Assembly (NCBI GenBank): GCA_963210315.1
Contig: OY723257.1
Coordinates: forward strand, 2,356,001 to 2,420,000
Direction: 5' to 3'
DNA length: 64,000 nucleotides
DNA from: Rhynchopus euleeides
Taxonomy: Eukaryota; Euglenozoa; Diplonemea; Diplonemida; Diplonemidae
Of the stretch, positions 36,412-47,145 are shown piece after piece. Made by a program: the position numbers and the translations under genes. The notes beneath the pieces were generated by a model. The model was not told where the DNA came from. It saw nothing but the letters and a program-made list of their open reading frames with translations, and did not search any database. How positions within the stretch are numbered: the first letter of the stretch is position 1; each line of letters starts with the position of its first letter.

Positions 36412-36501
36412 AAATTTATGAAAAAGTCCTGTCGAAATATGAAATTTCTCAAAAAGTTGTGCCGAAATATGAAATTTCGGGAAAAGTACTGCCGAAATAT
36501 G
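36412..36501 (-). repeat. Exact inverted copy of window bases 1-90
   Basis: Three 30-bp units, reverse complement of positions 1-90, with no mismatch that I can see. The inverted pair brackets element A and about 0.9 kb of right flank. Because the window starts inside the left arm, the full arm length is unknown. Confidence 0.9.
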
Positions 36502-36516
36502 AAGTTTCCCCATATA

Positions 36517-37231
36517 CCGTCACTCAAGTAATGTTGGTGGGGTAATAACCCACCAACTTCTTCCAGAACCCCCAAATCCACCAAATTAGTACCCCACCAA
36601 CATATTTACCCCACCAACAAATCTACCCCACCAATTTATTACCCCAATGCGCATCGCTGACTACCGTTTTCGTGGCGAACGCCTAAGGGGCCCGGCTGAT
36701 GGCTACGTTTTCCAGAAAATGCATACGGCGCACGCGTGGGCGTGCGGCGCCTGCAAACGGCAGTCTATGTAGTACAAGAGACGGCCATGTCCGCACACCA
36801 AATCGGTCGTCAACCTCAGCAGCCTTCGAGCCTTCGAGTAGGTAATCGTACCTTTTGCAATTGTGCGCGAAGGAACCGTCTGTGAAAGGCAAGAGCAAAG
36901 GCCAGGGCTCAGCCTACTGGGTGGCCTACTGTGTGCTGAGAGACCTGGAATACCAGCCGTACGCAATTTCTGCGTACGCGTACGCAGCGCGGTTTCAGAA
37001 AGTGCGGACGGCGTACGCACATGCGTACGCGCAGTCGGGGTGGGTGGGCAGGGGGCTCCAAATCCCAGGTGCCAGAAAAAATCGCCAAGTACAATGCGCC
37101 CCAGGGGTAATTATGTTGGTGGGGTAATAACCCACCAACTTTTTTCAGAGCCCCAAATCCACCAAATTAGTACCCCACCAACATATTTACCCCACCAATA
37201 TATTACCCCACCAACAAAACTTGAGTGACGG
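36517..37231. mobile_element. 715-bp inverted-repeat element with TA flanks
   Basis: Ends CCGTCACTCAAGT and ACTTGAGTGACGG are inverse and each is bordered by TA (36515-36516 and 37232-37233), as expected for Tc1/mariner-type targeting. Inside each end is a direct repeat of about 100 bp (36532-36635 and 37113-37215) containing a near-palindrome built on GTTGGTGGGGTAATAACCC. The centre (36640-37080) is rich in GCGTACGC-type palindromes and has no recognisable coding sequence. It could be a non-autonomous MITE, or two related MITEs side by side. Confidence 0.65.
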
Positions 37232-37233
37232 TA

Positions 37234-38242
37234 AATAACTGTTATACTAATCACCCCACCCCCACCCCCCACGCTTCACCTTGCCTGCCCAGGCGTGCCA
37301 CTGGAACAGGTCTGTGTGTGAGGTGCCGCTTTTCTTTGCCACTGTCGCCACACCTGCGCAGTGCGGAGCACCCCACCCCCCCCACGCGGGCGATTGAGAG
37401 ATCCTTCATGCCTTTCTTTCGGTGTCCATGCATCTCCCCACCCCCCATCTCCCCCGCGAGCATGCAAAACCACAACCGTCTTTTTCGTTAATCTGCGCAC
37501 CAACCACACACACACACACAACCTCCGCCCTTTTCCCGAGGGTGTTTTGGCACCAGCGGGAAGCCTGGAGAAGAATCACGGCACCCCCTCACTGGGGGTA
37601 CTGAGGGCACGTCCAAAAGAATCGTTCAAATCGTTCAATAAGCAAGTCGCAGTTGGGGAGGGGGGTGAGGTGAAGGATGGTGGGTGAGGGGGTGTCTAAA
37701 AGGCAAGCTTGCCATGGCATTTTCTGGGGGGTTGTTTATGCCTTTTTCTGCTTCGGGAAGGGGTGGAGTAGGTGGGTGGGTGGGTGGGGGTGGTATGGTT
37801 GTTGTTCTGATTTTTTCCGAAACAATTACATAAAGTCCGACAGTTTTGTTGAGAGCCGTCTCTCCCTTTTGGCTATCGTTTTGTGTGCCACACACCGGCA
37901 GTTGAGGAACAGCACACCTGCAGTGCTTACCCTTCATAGGAGTGGGATACGCAGTACCGACATCCTATGTGCTACGCGTGATGTTCTACTGTTTGGGAAA
38001 GTGGGTTTGTTGTGTGCAGAGGAGATGAGAATACCCCCCGCCCCCCCTACGCTCTGGTGCTGTTTTCGGGATTCTGCACCTTCCCCGAGCGGGGGTGGGT
38101 GTCCAGCGGAGGTCTGCATCAGAGCTTCGCTCGGTGCAACTTATGCTGAACCACGAACGGTGTGTGTGTGTGTGGGTGTGAGGGTACATTCTCTGAGCCA
38201 CCACCACCCCCACCCCACGGCCCTGCATAAAGGGGTCGATGC

Positions 38243-38281
<39 letters not shown>

Positions 38282-38551
38282 TGCACATTCCGTCTCTCCA
38301 CTTGACCGCCTCTCTCTGCATTAGGAGGTGGCGCTGCTTCCCCTGGTGCATCCCACGCACTCTGTGTGTGTGGTTGCGGGGAGACTGCGCATCGACCCTG
38401 CGCGTAAGTGTCGTGTATGGCAGGACCTGGGTGCTGCACGAACTGAACCTTTCTGAACAGAACCTAGTAACGAACCCGAACACTGGGAAGAAACGCATGC
38501 AATGCCTGGCAACACGCCCCACCCCCCCCCCCCAAAGATGGAAAAAATATA
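37234..38551. other. Intergenic sequence with microsatellites
   Basis: C-rich and G-rich low-complexity DNA, short CA and GGGT runs, and a TC dinucleotide run at about 38242-38278. Reading frames are short and carry no recognisable domain. It may include the 5' non-coding part of the hAT element downstream. Confidence 0.5.
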
Positions 38552-38637
38552 TTAAATTGTATTTTATTGTATTTTATTAAATTGTATTTTATTGTATTTT
38601 ATTCGCCGGGATTTGAATAAAATACAATAAAATACAA
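38552..38637. repeat. A/T repeat forming a 23-bp inverted repeat upstream of the hAT gene
   Basis: Units of ATTGTATTTT, then an exact 23-bp inverted repeat (38582-38604 with 38615-38637) around a 10-base loop GCCGGGATTT. The same 10-bp unit forms the array that hosts element B (41542-41592 and 47146 onward), so this sequence lies on both sides of the hAT gene. Confidence 0.8.
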
Positions 38638-38837
38638 GGTACCACTCACCTGCACACAAACCCGCACACAAGCCCTCAAGACTCTTGGAGCGGCCTGACT
38701 ATTTAGTGTCTTTGTCGCAGCAAGGGAGTTACGATACTGAAGGGGAGGTGCTACTGCCCGTGCAGGGCGACACCGCCTTAAAACTTGATAACCACACCAA
38801 CCCGCACACCCTCCACTGCAGGCCACACTGCCCAGGT

Positions 38838-40817
38838 ATGCCCGCGGGAAGGAGAGCCTGCTGGTCACAGAAGCACTTTAGTGAAGCAGCGGGGGGGAGA
38901 AAATGCAAGTTCTGCGATGAACTTGTCAAGGCGACGAGCGGCACCCGCATGAAGGCGCACCTCCGCCTATGCGAGAAGATCAGCAGTGCCGCCAAGGACG
39001 AGCTGAAGGCTGAGGATACTGCGCCGACCCCCGCAAAGCGCCCTGCATCAAGAACACCAGAGGGAAAGGCGCTGCCGAAGATCGCACGCATGCTCAACGC
39101 ATGCCCCACCCCCACGGTCGCCGAGAAGGATGCGATCGTTGCTGCCTGGGCCAGATTTTTTTTTGGCTCAGGCACACCGTTCAGCCACGTGGAAGACAAG
39201 CTCTTCCTCGAGGCGTTGAACGCAACCCGCCCGGGGTTATCCCCGGAGCTCTTCTTCCCCAAGCGCCATTCGCTGGGAACGAAGTGGTTGGATCGCATCC
39301 ACAAAGAAGAAGCGGAGCCTCAAATGAAAGACCTCCTCGCCGCAGCTCACATCGCCATCATGTGCGATGTGTGGAAGAACGGCCGGTCGGAGAAGGTCTT
39401 CGCAGTCACTGCGATTGGGGATGGTAGCCCGGTGCTACTCCAGTCGGGTGTGCTGAGCGAGAAGCGGCACCGGGCGACGGAGTTCTTGGGCCACCTCAAG
39501 AAGATACACGAGCAGGTGTTGGGGAAGATCGTAGCCATCCTTGTCGACGGGGACTCCACAGCCGTTGCTTCGGCCATTCTGTTCAAGGCGTTCCAGACAG
39601 AAGCAGGCAGGCAGACGCCGTTCGTGTGCATCTGCGCGTGTCACACGGTAGCACGTGCGCTCAACGACTGCATCGGGGTGAGGACGGAAAGGAAGCGCGA
39701 GGCGAAGAACGAGTTCCACTTCGTCGCCGCACTTCTCTCTGCGCTGTCATCACAATTGCGCAACGTCGAGTTTCTATCCAAAACGTATGCGGAGAAACAA
39801 CAGCAGTGCGGGCGCCGCAAATCAAAGAAGATGGTGAAGCCGGCGGTGACGAGGTGGCACACGTTCTCAACTGTGTGGAAGGAAGTTGAAGAGAACCGCA
39901 ACGCGCTGCTGCTCATGAACCAAGAGGAGGCGGTGTGCTCCTCCTGCCCAGAAATCGGCAAGGTGCTCGACGCGACGTTCTGGGGTGTGTTCATGGGCTT
40001 GAAACCCTTTGTGGCAGGTGTCGGGGAGGTGATGAACTTCCTTGAGCAGGACGGATGCACCGCTGGGATGATCATTCCGGCACTTTCATACCTCATCGAC
40101 TGCCTCAACGCCTGCAACCTCACCTCCGCTGCGAACAAGGCCAAGCTGGCCGCAGTGACGGAAAAGGTGAAAAAGAGACTGCAGAAGTATACCACCCACG
40201 AACAGGGGTGGCTCTGCGCAGCAACAGCACTGACGCCACTCTTCTTCGCCCCTGATCGTGAGAAGCAACCGACCTTCATCAAGGAGTTTACGCTGAAGCT
40301 GGATGTCAGGAAGGCGGCGCAGGCCTTCATCAAGAAGGTCAAAAACGCAGAGGCTGCAGCCGAGCTCCTAGAGCTCATAACACGAACGGGGGGTTTTGAT
40401 GATGATTCCCTCTGGGACCTTGCGCAGGGAAGAAAGGCGTGCCAGTGGTGGAAGACTGTTGCACAACTCCACCCGACGTCGCAGGTCGCTCCCCTCGCTG
40501 CGATCCTCACTCGCATCCCCGCATCCACCAGCGCCGCAGAAAGAGTTTTTTCGACGATGGGCTGGATGTCGGAGCACCGCCGCCACCGCCTGACGGCTGC
40601 GAAAACCCACAAGCTCACGCTTGTGCACCGCAGCCTGAAGGCGAAGAAGACCGTCGTGGAGGAAGGGTGGTGGAACCTCGAAGAACTGGAGAACGACGAA
40701 AAGAATATGATGGTGATCGACGAGCAGGACCCACCGGCAGCGGGAGAGAGCGGCGGCGTCAACGCGGATGCGGGTGAGGCGGACGAGGAGAGTGGCAGCG
40801 AGACGTCGTGGGACTGA
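38838..40817 (+). CDS. hAT-superfamily transposase
   Basis: A protein of 659 residues, intact in one exon. Near the N-terminus is a BED-type zinc finger (C23-x2-C26-x14-H41-x3-C45) that would bind the element's DNA. The RNase-H-like core shows the hAT landmarks: an Asp in CDVWKN, an Asp in LVDGDS, the C-x-C-x2-H of the ICACHTVARAL stretch, a TRWHTF motif, and the catalytic Glu in STSAAERVFSTMG. That last motif begins the C-terminal dimerisation region, which continues to about residue 585 and is followed by an acidic tail. The start is the first ATG in the open frame; the frame stays open upstream to about 38685 but without an ATG, and a CACTGCAG just upstream could be a splice acceptor. The protein should cut and paste DNA in the nucleus. 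I did not find terminal repeats or an 8-bp target duplication, so the element limits are open. It could be active or domesticated. Confidence 0.9.
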   Translation: MPAGRRACWSQKHFSEAAGGRKCKFCDELVKATSGTRMKAHLRLCEKISSAAKDELKAEDTAPTPAKRPASRTPEGKALPKIARMLNACPTPTVAEKDAIVAAWARFFFGSGTPFSHVEDKLFLEALNATRPGLSPELFFPKRHSLGTKWLDRIHKEEAEPQMKDLLAAAHIAIMCDVWKNGRSEKVFAVTAIGDGSPVLLQSGVLSEKRHRATEFLGHLKKIHEQVLGKIVAILVDGDSTAVASAILFKAFQTEAGRQTPFVCICACHTVARALNDCIGVRTERKREAKNEFHFVAALLSALSSQLRNVEFLSKTYAEKQQQCGRRKSKKMVKPAVTRWHTFSTVWKEVEENRNALLLMNQEEAVCSSCPEIGKVLDATFWGVFMGLKPFVAGVGEVMNFLEQDGCTAGMIIPALSYLIDCLNACNLTSAANKAKLAAVTEKVKKRLQKYTTHEQGWLCAATALTPLFFAPDREKQPTFIKEFTLKLDVRKAAQAFIKKVKNAEAAAELLELITRTGGFDDDSLWDLAQGRKACQWWKTVAQLHPTSQVAPLAAILTRIPASTSAAERVFSTMGWMSEHRRHRLTAAKTHKLTLVHRSLKAKKTVVEEGWWNLEELENDEKNMMVIDEQDPPAAGESGGVNADAGEADEESGSETSWD

Positions 40818-41541
40818 GGATACTTCGGTGGGTGGGGGATTGTGTTGTGTGTTGCGCGTTGTGTGTGGGGCGGGGTCAGGAGTTGTTCGTTCGTCTCTCC
40901 ACGCAATCTCTTGGCCGTCGATACTCCTTTATTTGTTGCACTCGTGTGAGCAGAAAGTCACCCACCACAGCAATCATCCAAGCGTGCTCTACACCAGCCC
41001 CTGATTATCATTTCAGGGTTTGTGTGTAGAAGCGTCGACGCATCAACAAAATACAGGCAAATAGCGGTTGCTTCTGAATAGTGCTGTGACTTTTTAGATT
41101 TTTCTGATTTTCCCGGTGAAGCTGGCCCCTTCCTCGCCCGGGTCCCAGAGCGTGCCCCCTGTGGGTGCCTTACTCCTCTTCGGACCATGTGGTTCCCCAG
41201 CTTCATCCTTTCTTCCTCAGGCTGCCCCTGTGAATGGTAGACTGCAGCCTCTTTTTGCCGCCAGCACAGAGTCACGAGCCGCTCAACCCCGACCAGTGCG
41301 CGGTTTGTTTGCCCTATTGATGTTCGTGTAGTACATGTTCCATGTGAAGAGCCCGAAGAAGCAAAAGTAGGACCTGCTGCGCTAGCCCCGCCAAGCAGCT
41401 ACAAAACGACAGGACGCGCGCAGGCACCGGGCCCCCTCTCCAATAGAGCGGCACCTCATCCCAGGAAATCCCCCACCCGGCGTTTAGATTCTGAGAGATC
41501 GCAGAGAGTCACCCACCAGGCCTTGCCTGTGTATTATATTA
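40818..41541. other. Intergenic sequence after the hAT gene
   Basis: About 720 bp of GT-rich and then mixed sequence. No gene recognised. It probably includes the 3' non-coding part of the hAT element. Just before 41542 the sequence turns into the A/T 10-bp array. Confidence 0.5.
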
Positions 41542-41592
41542 TGTATTTTATTGTATTTTATTGTATTTTATTGTATTTTATTGTATTTTATT
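41542..41592. repeat. 10-bp A/T tandem array, left part (target of element B)
   Basis: Five units of ATTGTATTTT ending in ATT at 41590-41592. The array resumes at 47146 after element B. Removing the element and one ATT copy restores the exact 10-bp period. Confidence 0.93.
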
Positions 41593-41908
41593 GGGGGTCT
41601 TCGCTAGCCGGTGCAAAAAAGTGCAGGCTGGTGCAGGGCAAAATGGGCCGAAAATGGGCCAAATCGGAGGCAAAAAAAAGGGCGGGGAGTTGGGTGGCCC
41701 CTAGCTGGGAGCACGCATTTGGACCCAAAAAATAATGTCGAGCGGTCCCTGTGCATTGTTCAGCCCTCACAGGACGAGAAGGCACGGCGGGGCCCGTGTC
41801 ACGGGTAAACATTGAGATCAACCTGTCATCCTGGGCCAAGCCAAGATGGGAGCTGGCCGCCTGGGGCAATGCAGGAGCAACGGCTAGTGCTCGTGCTGGC
41901 ACGAAGCG

Positions 41909-42617
41909 GAGCCAGGCAGTGCTGTCCCGAGAACGGGCCGAGCCAGACAGTGCTGTCCCAAGGGTGGGCCGAGCCAGACAGTGATGTCCCGAGAATGGGC
42001 CGAGCCAGGCAGTGCTGTCCCAAGGGTGGGCCGAGCCAGACAGTGCTGTCCCGAGAATGGGCCGAGCCAGACAGTGCTGTCCCGAGAACGGGCCGAGCCA
42101 GACAGTGCTGTCCCAAGGGTGGGCCGAGCCAGACAGTGATGTCCCGAGAATGGGCCGAGCCAGGCAGTGCTGTCCCAAGGGTGGGCCGAGCCAGACAGTG
42201 CTGTCCCGAGAACGGGCCGAGCCAGACAGTGCTGTCCCGAGAATGGGCCGAGCCAGGCAGTGCTGTCCCAAGGGTGGGCCGAGCCAGACAGTGCTGTCCC
42301 GAGAATGGGCCGAGCCAGACAGTGCTGTCCCGAGAACGGGCCGAGCCAGACAGTGCTGTCCCGAGGGTGGGCCGAGCTAGGCAGTGCTGTCCCGAGAATG
42401 GGCCGAGCCAGGCAGTGCTGTCCCAAGGGTGGGCCGAGCCAGACAGTGCTGTCCCGAGAATGGGCCGAGCCAGACAGTGCTGTCCCGAGAACGGGCCGAG
42501 CCAGACAGTGCTGTCCCGAGGGTGGGCCGAGCTAGGCAGTGCTGTCCCGAGAATGGGCCGAGCCACGCAGTCCTGTCCAGAGGGTGGGCCGAGCCAGGCA
42601 GTGATGTCCCGAGGGTG
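41909..42617. repeat. Array 1 in copy B: 31-bp minisatellite, 23 units
   Basis: Same unit as array 1 in copy A, with GAGAAC, GAGAAT, GAGGGT and AAGGGT variants. First GAGCC at 41909, last at 42591: 682 bp, exactly 22 x 31. The last units (CCACGCAGTCC, CAGTGATGTCC) match the last units of the giant array, so the array edges are conserved while the interior length differs. Confidence 0.95.
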
Positions 42618-43317
42618 GGCCGACATCACATCCGGTCTCGGCCCGCTGTCTGGACCGCAGCAACAAGAAATCTGCGCTGCATGCACAGGAGCAGGGGGAC
42701 TTGGCCCGTCCGCACTCCGACATTGCACCGCGCTGCCCCAGCGCTCCAGATCACAAGGCCCCCTGTGCCGCAGGAGGTGGAGACGTCGCACACCAGCAGG
42801 ATGACGTCGCAGACCAGTTCACCACCCCCAACAGTAGGTCACACTCCGCCTCGCCTGTAGGCCGTCTACTGTATGCAGGAGTCTGCGTGTGTTGATAAAG
42901 ACACACACGCCCGGCACACCTGATTCTATGGGCAGCGCTCGTAACTCTCTCGGCGCCAAGTCGAAGCTGAGCAAGATTTGGTTGGACGGTGCAAATATAG
43001 CTAGCCTTGCGGGCTCGCTAAGACACTCTCCGAGCTAGCTACATGAACACAACATTGCACATCGCACGGTTTCGAAGGATGGGTACGCGATGCGGGTTTA
43101 GGTCTTGTGCTAATGTTACACACAGCAAGATCCCTGACGGAGGGGATCGATGGAGGCACTGAGGAGATCATGACTGGGAAGGGGTCCTGCATCGAACCCC
43201 CTCTGAGTGGAGCAAACACTCGGTACTCCGGGTGCCACGTTCTGCTCGGCTGGACATCACCCCGAGGTCGTGGCCACGGCCCCCGACCACTCACTGCGGG
43301 GAGCTTCCCGTCCAGAC
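42618..43317. other. Unique spacer of element B
   Basis: Counterpart of 31722-32420 in copy A, with scattered substitutions and small indels, for example an added AAAG in the CACACAC stretch near 42897. No gene recognised. Confidence 0.7.
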
Positions 43318-44524
43318 AGTGTCTGGACATCACTCCTGGGCTCGACCCACTGGGCCGAGCCGACGAGTCGTGTCCAGACACTGGGCCGAGCCCAGGAGTG
43401 CTGTCCAGACACTGGGCCGAGCCCAGGAGTGATGTCCAGACCCTGGGCCGAGCCAGGGAGTGGTGTCCAGACACTGGGCCGAGCCCAGGAGTGATGTCCA
43501 GACCCTGGGCCGAGCCAGGGAGTGGTGTCCAGACCCTGGGCCGAGCCAGGGAGTGGTGTCCAGACACTGGGCCGAGCCCAGGAGTGATGTCCAGACCCTG
43601 GGCCGAGCCAGGGAGTGGTGTCCAGACACTGGGCCGAGCCCAGGAGTGATGTCCAGACACTGGGCCGAGCCCAGGAGTGATGTCCAGACCCTGGGCCGAG
43701 CCAGGGAGTGGTGTCCAGACACTGGGCCGAGCCCAGGAGTGATGTCCAGACCCTGGGCCGAGCCAGGGAGTGGTGTCCAGACACTGGGCCGAGCCCAGGA
43801 GTGATGTCCAGACACTGGGCCGAGCCCAGGAGTGATGTCCAGACCCTGGGCCGAGCCAGGGAGTGGTGTCCAGACCCTGGGCCGAGCCAGGGAGTGGTGT
43901 CCAGACACTGGGCCGAGCCCAGGAGTGATGTCCAGACCCTGGGCCGAGCCAGGGAGTGGTGTCCAGACACTGGGCCGAGCCCAGGAGTGATGTCCAGACA
44001 CTGGGCCGAGCCCAGGAGTGATGTCCAGACCCTGGGCCGAGCCAGGGAGTGGTGTCCAGACACTGGGCCGAGCCCAGGAGTGATGTCCAGACACTGGGCC
44101 GAGCCAGGGAGTGGTGTCCAGACACTGGGCCGAGCCCAGGAGTGATGTCCAGACACTGGGCCGAGCCCAGGAGTGCTGTCCACACTGGGCCGAGCCAGGG
44201 CGTGATGTCCAGACCCTGGGCCGAGCCAGGGAGTGGTGTCCAGACACTGGGCCGAGCCCAGGAGTGATGTCCAGACCCTGGGCCGAGCCCAGGAGTGCTG
44301 TCCACACTGGGCCGAGCCAGGGCGTGATGTCCAGACCCTGGGCCGAGCCAGGGAGTGGTGTCCAGACCCTGGGCCGAGCTCAGGAGTGCTGTCCAGTCCC
44401 TGGGCCGAGCCAGGGAGTGGTGTCCAGACACTGGGCCGAGCCCAGGAGTGGTGTCCAGACACTGGGCCGAGCCAGGGAGTGATGTCCAGTCCCTGCGCCG
44501 AGCCCAGGAGTGCTGTCCAGACAC
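43318..44524. repeat. Array 2 in copy B: 31-bp minisatellite, about 38 units
   Basis: One inverted unit (43321-43350), a short palindromic junction, then direct units GTCCAGACACTGGGCCGAG or GTCCAGACCCTGGGCCGAG with the same variable tail as in copy A. From 43372 to 44515 the array is 4 bp short of 37 x 31, explained by two units that each lost AG (GTCCACACTGGG near 44180 and 44303). CACTGGG units are common here and absent in copy A. Confidence 0.93.
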
Positions 44525-44732
44525 TGACGATGTCCTGCCTCATACCCGCCATGCCCGCAATGCACTTCCGGATCACATGGTTGTGGATTTCTAGCGCCTT
44601 CCGCATTCCCTCGAAAGACTTCTCCAAGCAGAGGGTCGAGGCCTGCACGTCTGTGACCACGAGTGTCGTGATCTTCGTCTCTGTGGAGTAGTCATCGAAG
44701 AGCAGCGCCTGCTGGCTGTCTTCGTTCAGCAT
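44525..44732 (-). pseudogene. Captured fragment of a class III nucleotidyl cyclase gene
   Basis: On the minus strand about 70 codons read MLNEDSQQALLFDDYSTE, followed by a stretch containing TTLVVTDVQAST and then MRKALEIHNHVIRK. The TLVxTDVQxST core, with its metal-binding Asp, followed by an ALxxHNxVIR helix, is the start of the class III adenylyl/guanylyl cyclase catalytic domain. The rest of the domain is missing: the frame runs straight into array 2. Flanked by array 2 on one side and array 4 on the other, it looks like a host exon carried into the transposon. It is absent from copy A. Cannot work as a cyclase alone. Confidence 0.7.
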
Positions 44733-44739
44733 CCTACGA

Positions 44740-46830
44740 CTAGGCCGGCTATGGGCCGATCTCGCCCGTACTGGGCCGGACATGGGCCGATCTCGGCAGT
44801 ACTGGGCCGGCTATGGGCCGATCTCGCACGTACTGGGCCGGCTATGGGCCGATCTCGGCAGTGCTGGGCCGGCTATGGGCCGATCTCGCCCGTACTGGGC
44901 CGGACATGGGCCGATCTCGCCCGTACTGGGCCGGCTATGGGCCGATCTCGCACGTACTGGGCCGGACATGGGCCGATCTCGGCAGTGCTGGGCCGGCTAC
45001 GGGCCGATCTCGCACGTACTGGGCCGGACATGGGCCGATCTCGGCAGTACTGGGCCGGCTATGGGCCGATCTCGGCAGTGCTGGGCCGGCTATGGGCCGA
45101 TCTCGCCCGTACTGGGCCGGACATGGGCCGATCTCGGCAGTGCTGGGCCGGCTATGGGCCGATCTCGGCAGTGCTGGGCCGGCTATGGGCCGATCTCGCC
45201 CGTACTGGGCCGGCTACGGGCCGATCTCGGCCGTACTGGGCCGGACATGGGCCGATCTCGCCCGTACTGGGCCGGCTATGGGCCGATCTCGCCCGTACTG
45301 GGCCGGCTATGGGCCGATCTCGCCCGTACTGGGCCGGACATGGGCCGATCTCGGCAGTGCTGGGCCGGCTATGGGCCGATCTCGGCAGTGCTGGGACGGC
45401 TATGGGCCGATCTCGGCAGTGCTGGGCCGGCTACGGGCCGATCTCGGCCGTACTGGGCCGGCTATGGGCCGATCTCGGCAGTGCTGGGCCGGCTATGGGC
45501 CGATCTCGCCCGTACTGGGCCGGCTATGGGCCGATCTCGGCAGTGCTGGGCCGGCTACGGGCCGATCTCGGCCGTACTGGGCCGGACATGGGCCGATCTC
45601 GCCCGTACTGGGCCGGCTATGGGCCGATCTCGGCAGTGCTGGGCCGGCTATGGGCCGATCTCGGCCGTACTGGGCCGGCTATGGGCCGATCTCGGCAGTG
45701 CTGGGCCGGCTATGGGCCGATCTCGCCCGTACTGGGCCGGCTATGGGCCGATCTCGGCAGTGCTGGGACGGCTATGGGCCGATCTCGCCCGTACTGGGCC
45801 GGCTATGGGCCGATCTCGGCAGTGCTGGGCCGGCTACGGGCCGATCTCGGCCGTACTGGGTCGGACATGGGCCGATCTCGCCCGTACTGGGCCGGCTATG
45901 GGCCGATCTCGGCAGTGCTGGGCCGGCTATGGGCCGATCTCGCCCGTACTGGGCCGGCTATGGGCCGATCTCGGCAGTGCTGGGCCGGACATGGGCCGAT
46001 CTCGGCAGTGCTGGGCCGGCTATGGGCCGATCTCGCCCGTACTGGGCCGGCTATGGGCCGATCTCGGCAGTGCTGGGACGGCTATGGGCCGATCTCGCCC
46101 GTACTGGGCCGGCTACGGGCCGATCTCGGCCGTACTGGGCCGGACATGGGCCGATCTCGCCCGTACTGGGCCGGCTATGGGCCGATCTCGGCAGTGCTGG
46201 GCCGGCTATGGGCCGATCTCGCCCGTACTGGGCCGGCTATGGGCCGATCTCGGCAGTGCTGGGCCGGACATGGGCCGATCTCGGCAGTGCTGGGCCGGCT
46301 ATGGGCCGATCTCGCCCGTACTGGGCCGGCTATGGGCCGATCTCGGCAGTGCTGGGCCGGCTATGGGCCGATCTCGGCAGTGCTGGGCCGGACATGGGCC
46401 GATCTCGCCCGTACTGGGCCGGCTATGGGCCGATCTCGGCAGTGCTGGGCCGGCTATGGGCCGATCTCGCCCGTACTGGGCCGGCTATGGGCCGATCTCG
46501 GCAGTGCTGGGCCGGACATGGGCCGATCTCGGCAGTGCTGGGCCGGCTATGGGCCGATCTCGGCAGTGCTGGGACGGCTATGGGCCGATCTCGCCCGTAC
46601 TGGGCCGGCTATGGGCCGATCTCGGCAGTGCTGGGCCGGACATGGGCCGATCTCGGCAGTGCTGGGCCGGCTATGGGCCGATCTCGCACGTACTGGGCCG
46701 GACATGGGCCGATCTCGGCAGTGCTGGGCCGGCTATGGGCCGATCTCGCCCGTACTGGGCCGGCTATGGGCCGATCTCGGCAGTGCTGGGCCGGCTATGG
46801 GCCGATCTCGCCCGTACTGGGCCGCGTCCA
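44740..46830. repeat. Array 4: 31-bp minisatellite, 67-68 units
   Basis: The unit is GGGCCGGCTATGGGCCGATC followed by TCGGCAGTGCT or TCGCCCGTACT, 31 bp. GGCTAT alternates with GGACAT and GGCTAC. From 44743 to 46820 is 2077 bp, exactly 67 x 31. All three forward frames are open throughout (44751-46943 is the longest) for the same arithmetic reason as array 1. It ends abruptly at ...GGGCCGCGTCCAGGAGTGG, re-entering array 2. Confidence 0.95.
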
Positions 46831-47145
46831 GGAGTGGTGTCCAGACCCTGGGCCGACCCAGGCTGTGGGTGGTGCATTTTGGTGCATTTTCCGTCGGTTT
46901 AGGTGAAAATTGTCGAATTTTGTCGAAATTTGACGACAGGTGACGAACAGCGAGAATCCCCGAAAAACCGGTTTTTAATTCATTTTTGGGGGGGGGTCTT
47001 CGCTGACGAAGTTTTTGTCGAAGACCCCTGTCGTCGTCGTCAGAACACTGCCGTCTTCGGTGAAAAACCCCCTGAAACAGCCGTTTTCCTAATTATGTGA
47101 CGAACGACGAAGTTTGTCGAAGTTTGTCGACCAGCGAAGACCCCC
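46831..47145. other. Right subterminal region of element B
   Basis: One remnant array-2 unit followed by the same right end as copy A, including the internal GGGGGTCTTCGCTGACG at about 46991 and the GTCGAA/GACGAA motif cluster. Confidence 0.75.

Larger units (their letters stand above)
41593..47145. mobile_element. Satellite-bearing TIR transposon, copy B
   Basis: A 5,553-bp copy of the same element as 165-35520, with the same ends (GGGGGTCTTCGCT and its inverse) and the 3-bp target duplication ATT. Left end, spacer and right end are almost identical to copy A. Array 1 has only 23 units here instead of 1,008. Array 2 has about 38 units and is interrupted by a foreign insert of about 2.3 kb (44525-46825) made of a nucleotidyl-cyclase fragment and array 4. 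One array-2 unit remains beyond the insert. No transposase inside. Confidence 0.9.

Noticed and set aside
44751-46943. Three overlapping frames of about 700 codons across array 4
   Set aside because: Same arithmetic: a 31-bp stop-free unit gives identical protein repeats in all frames.
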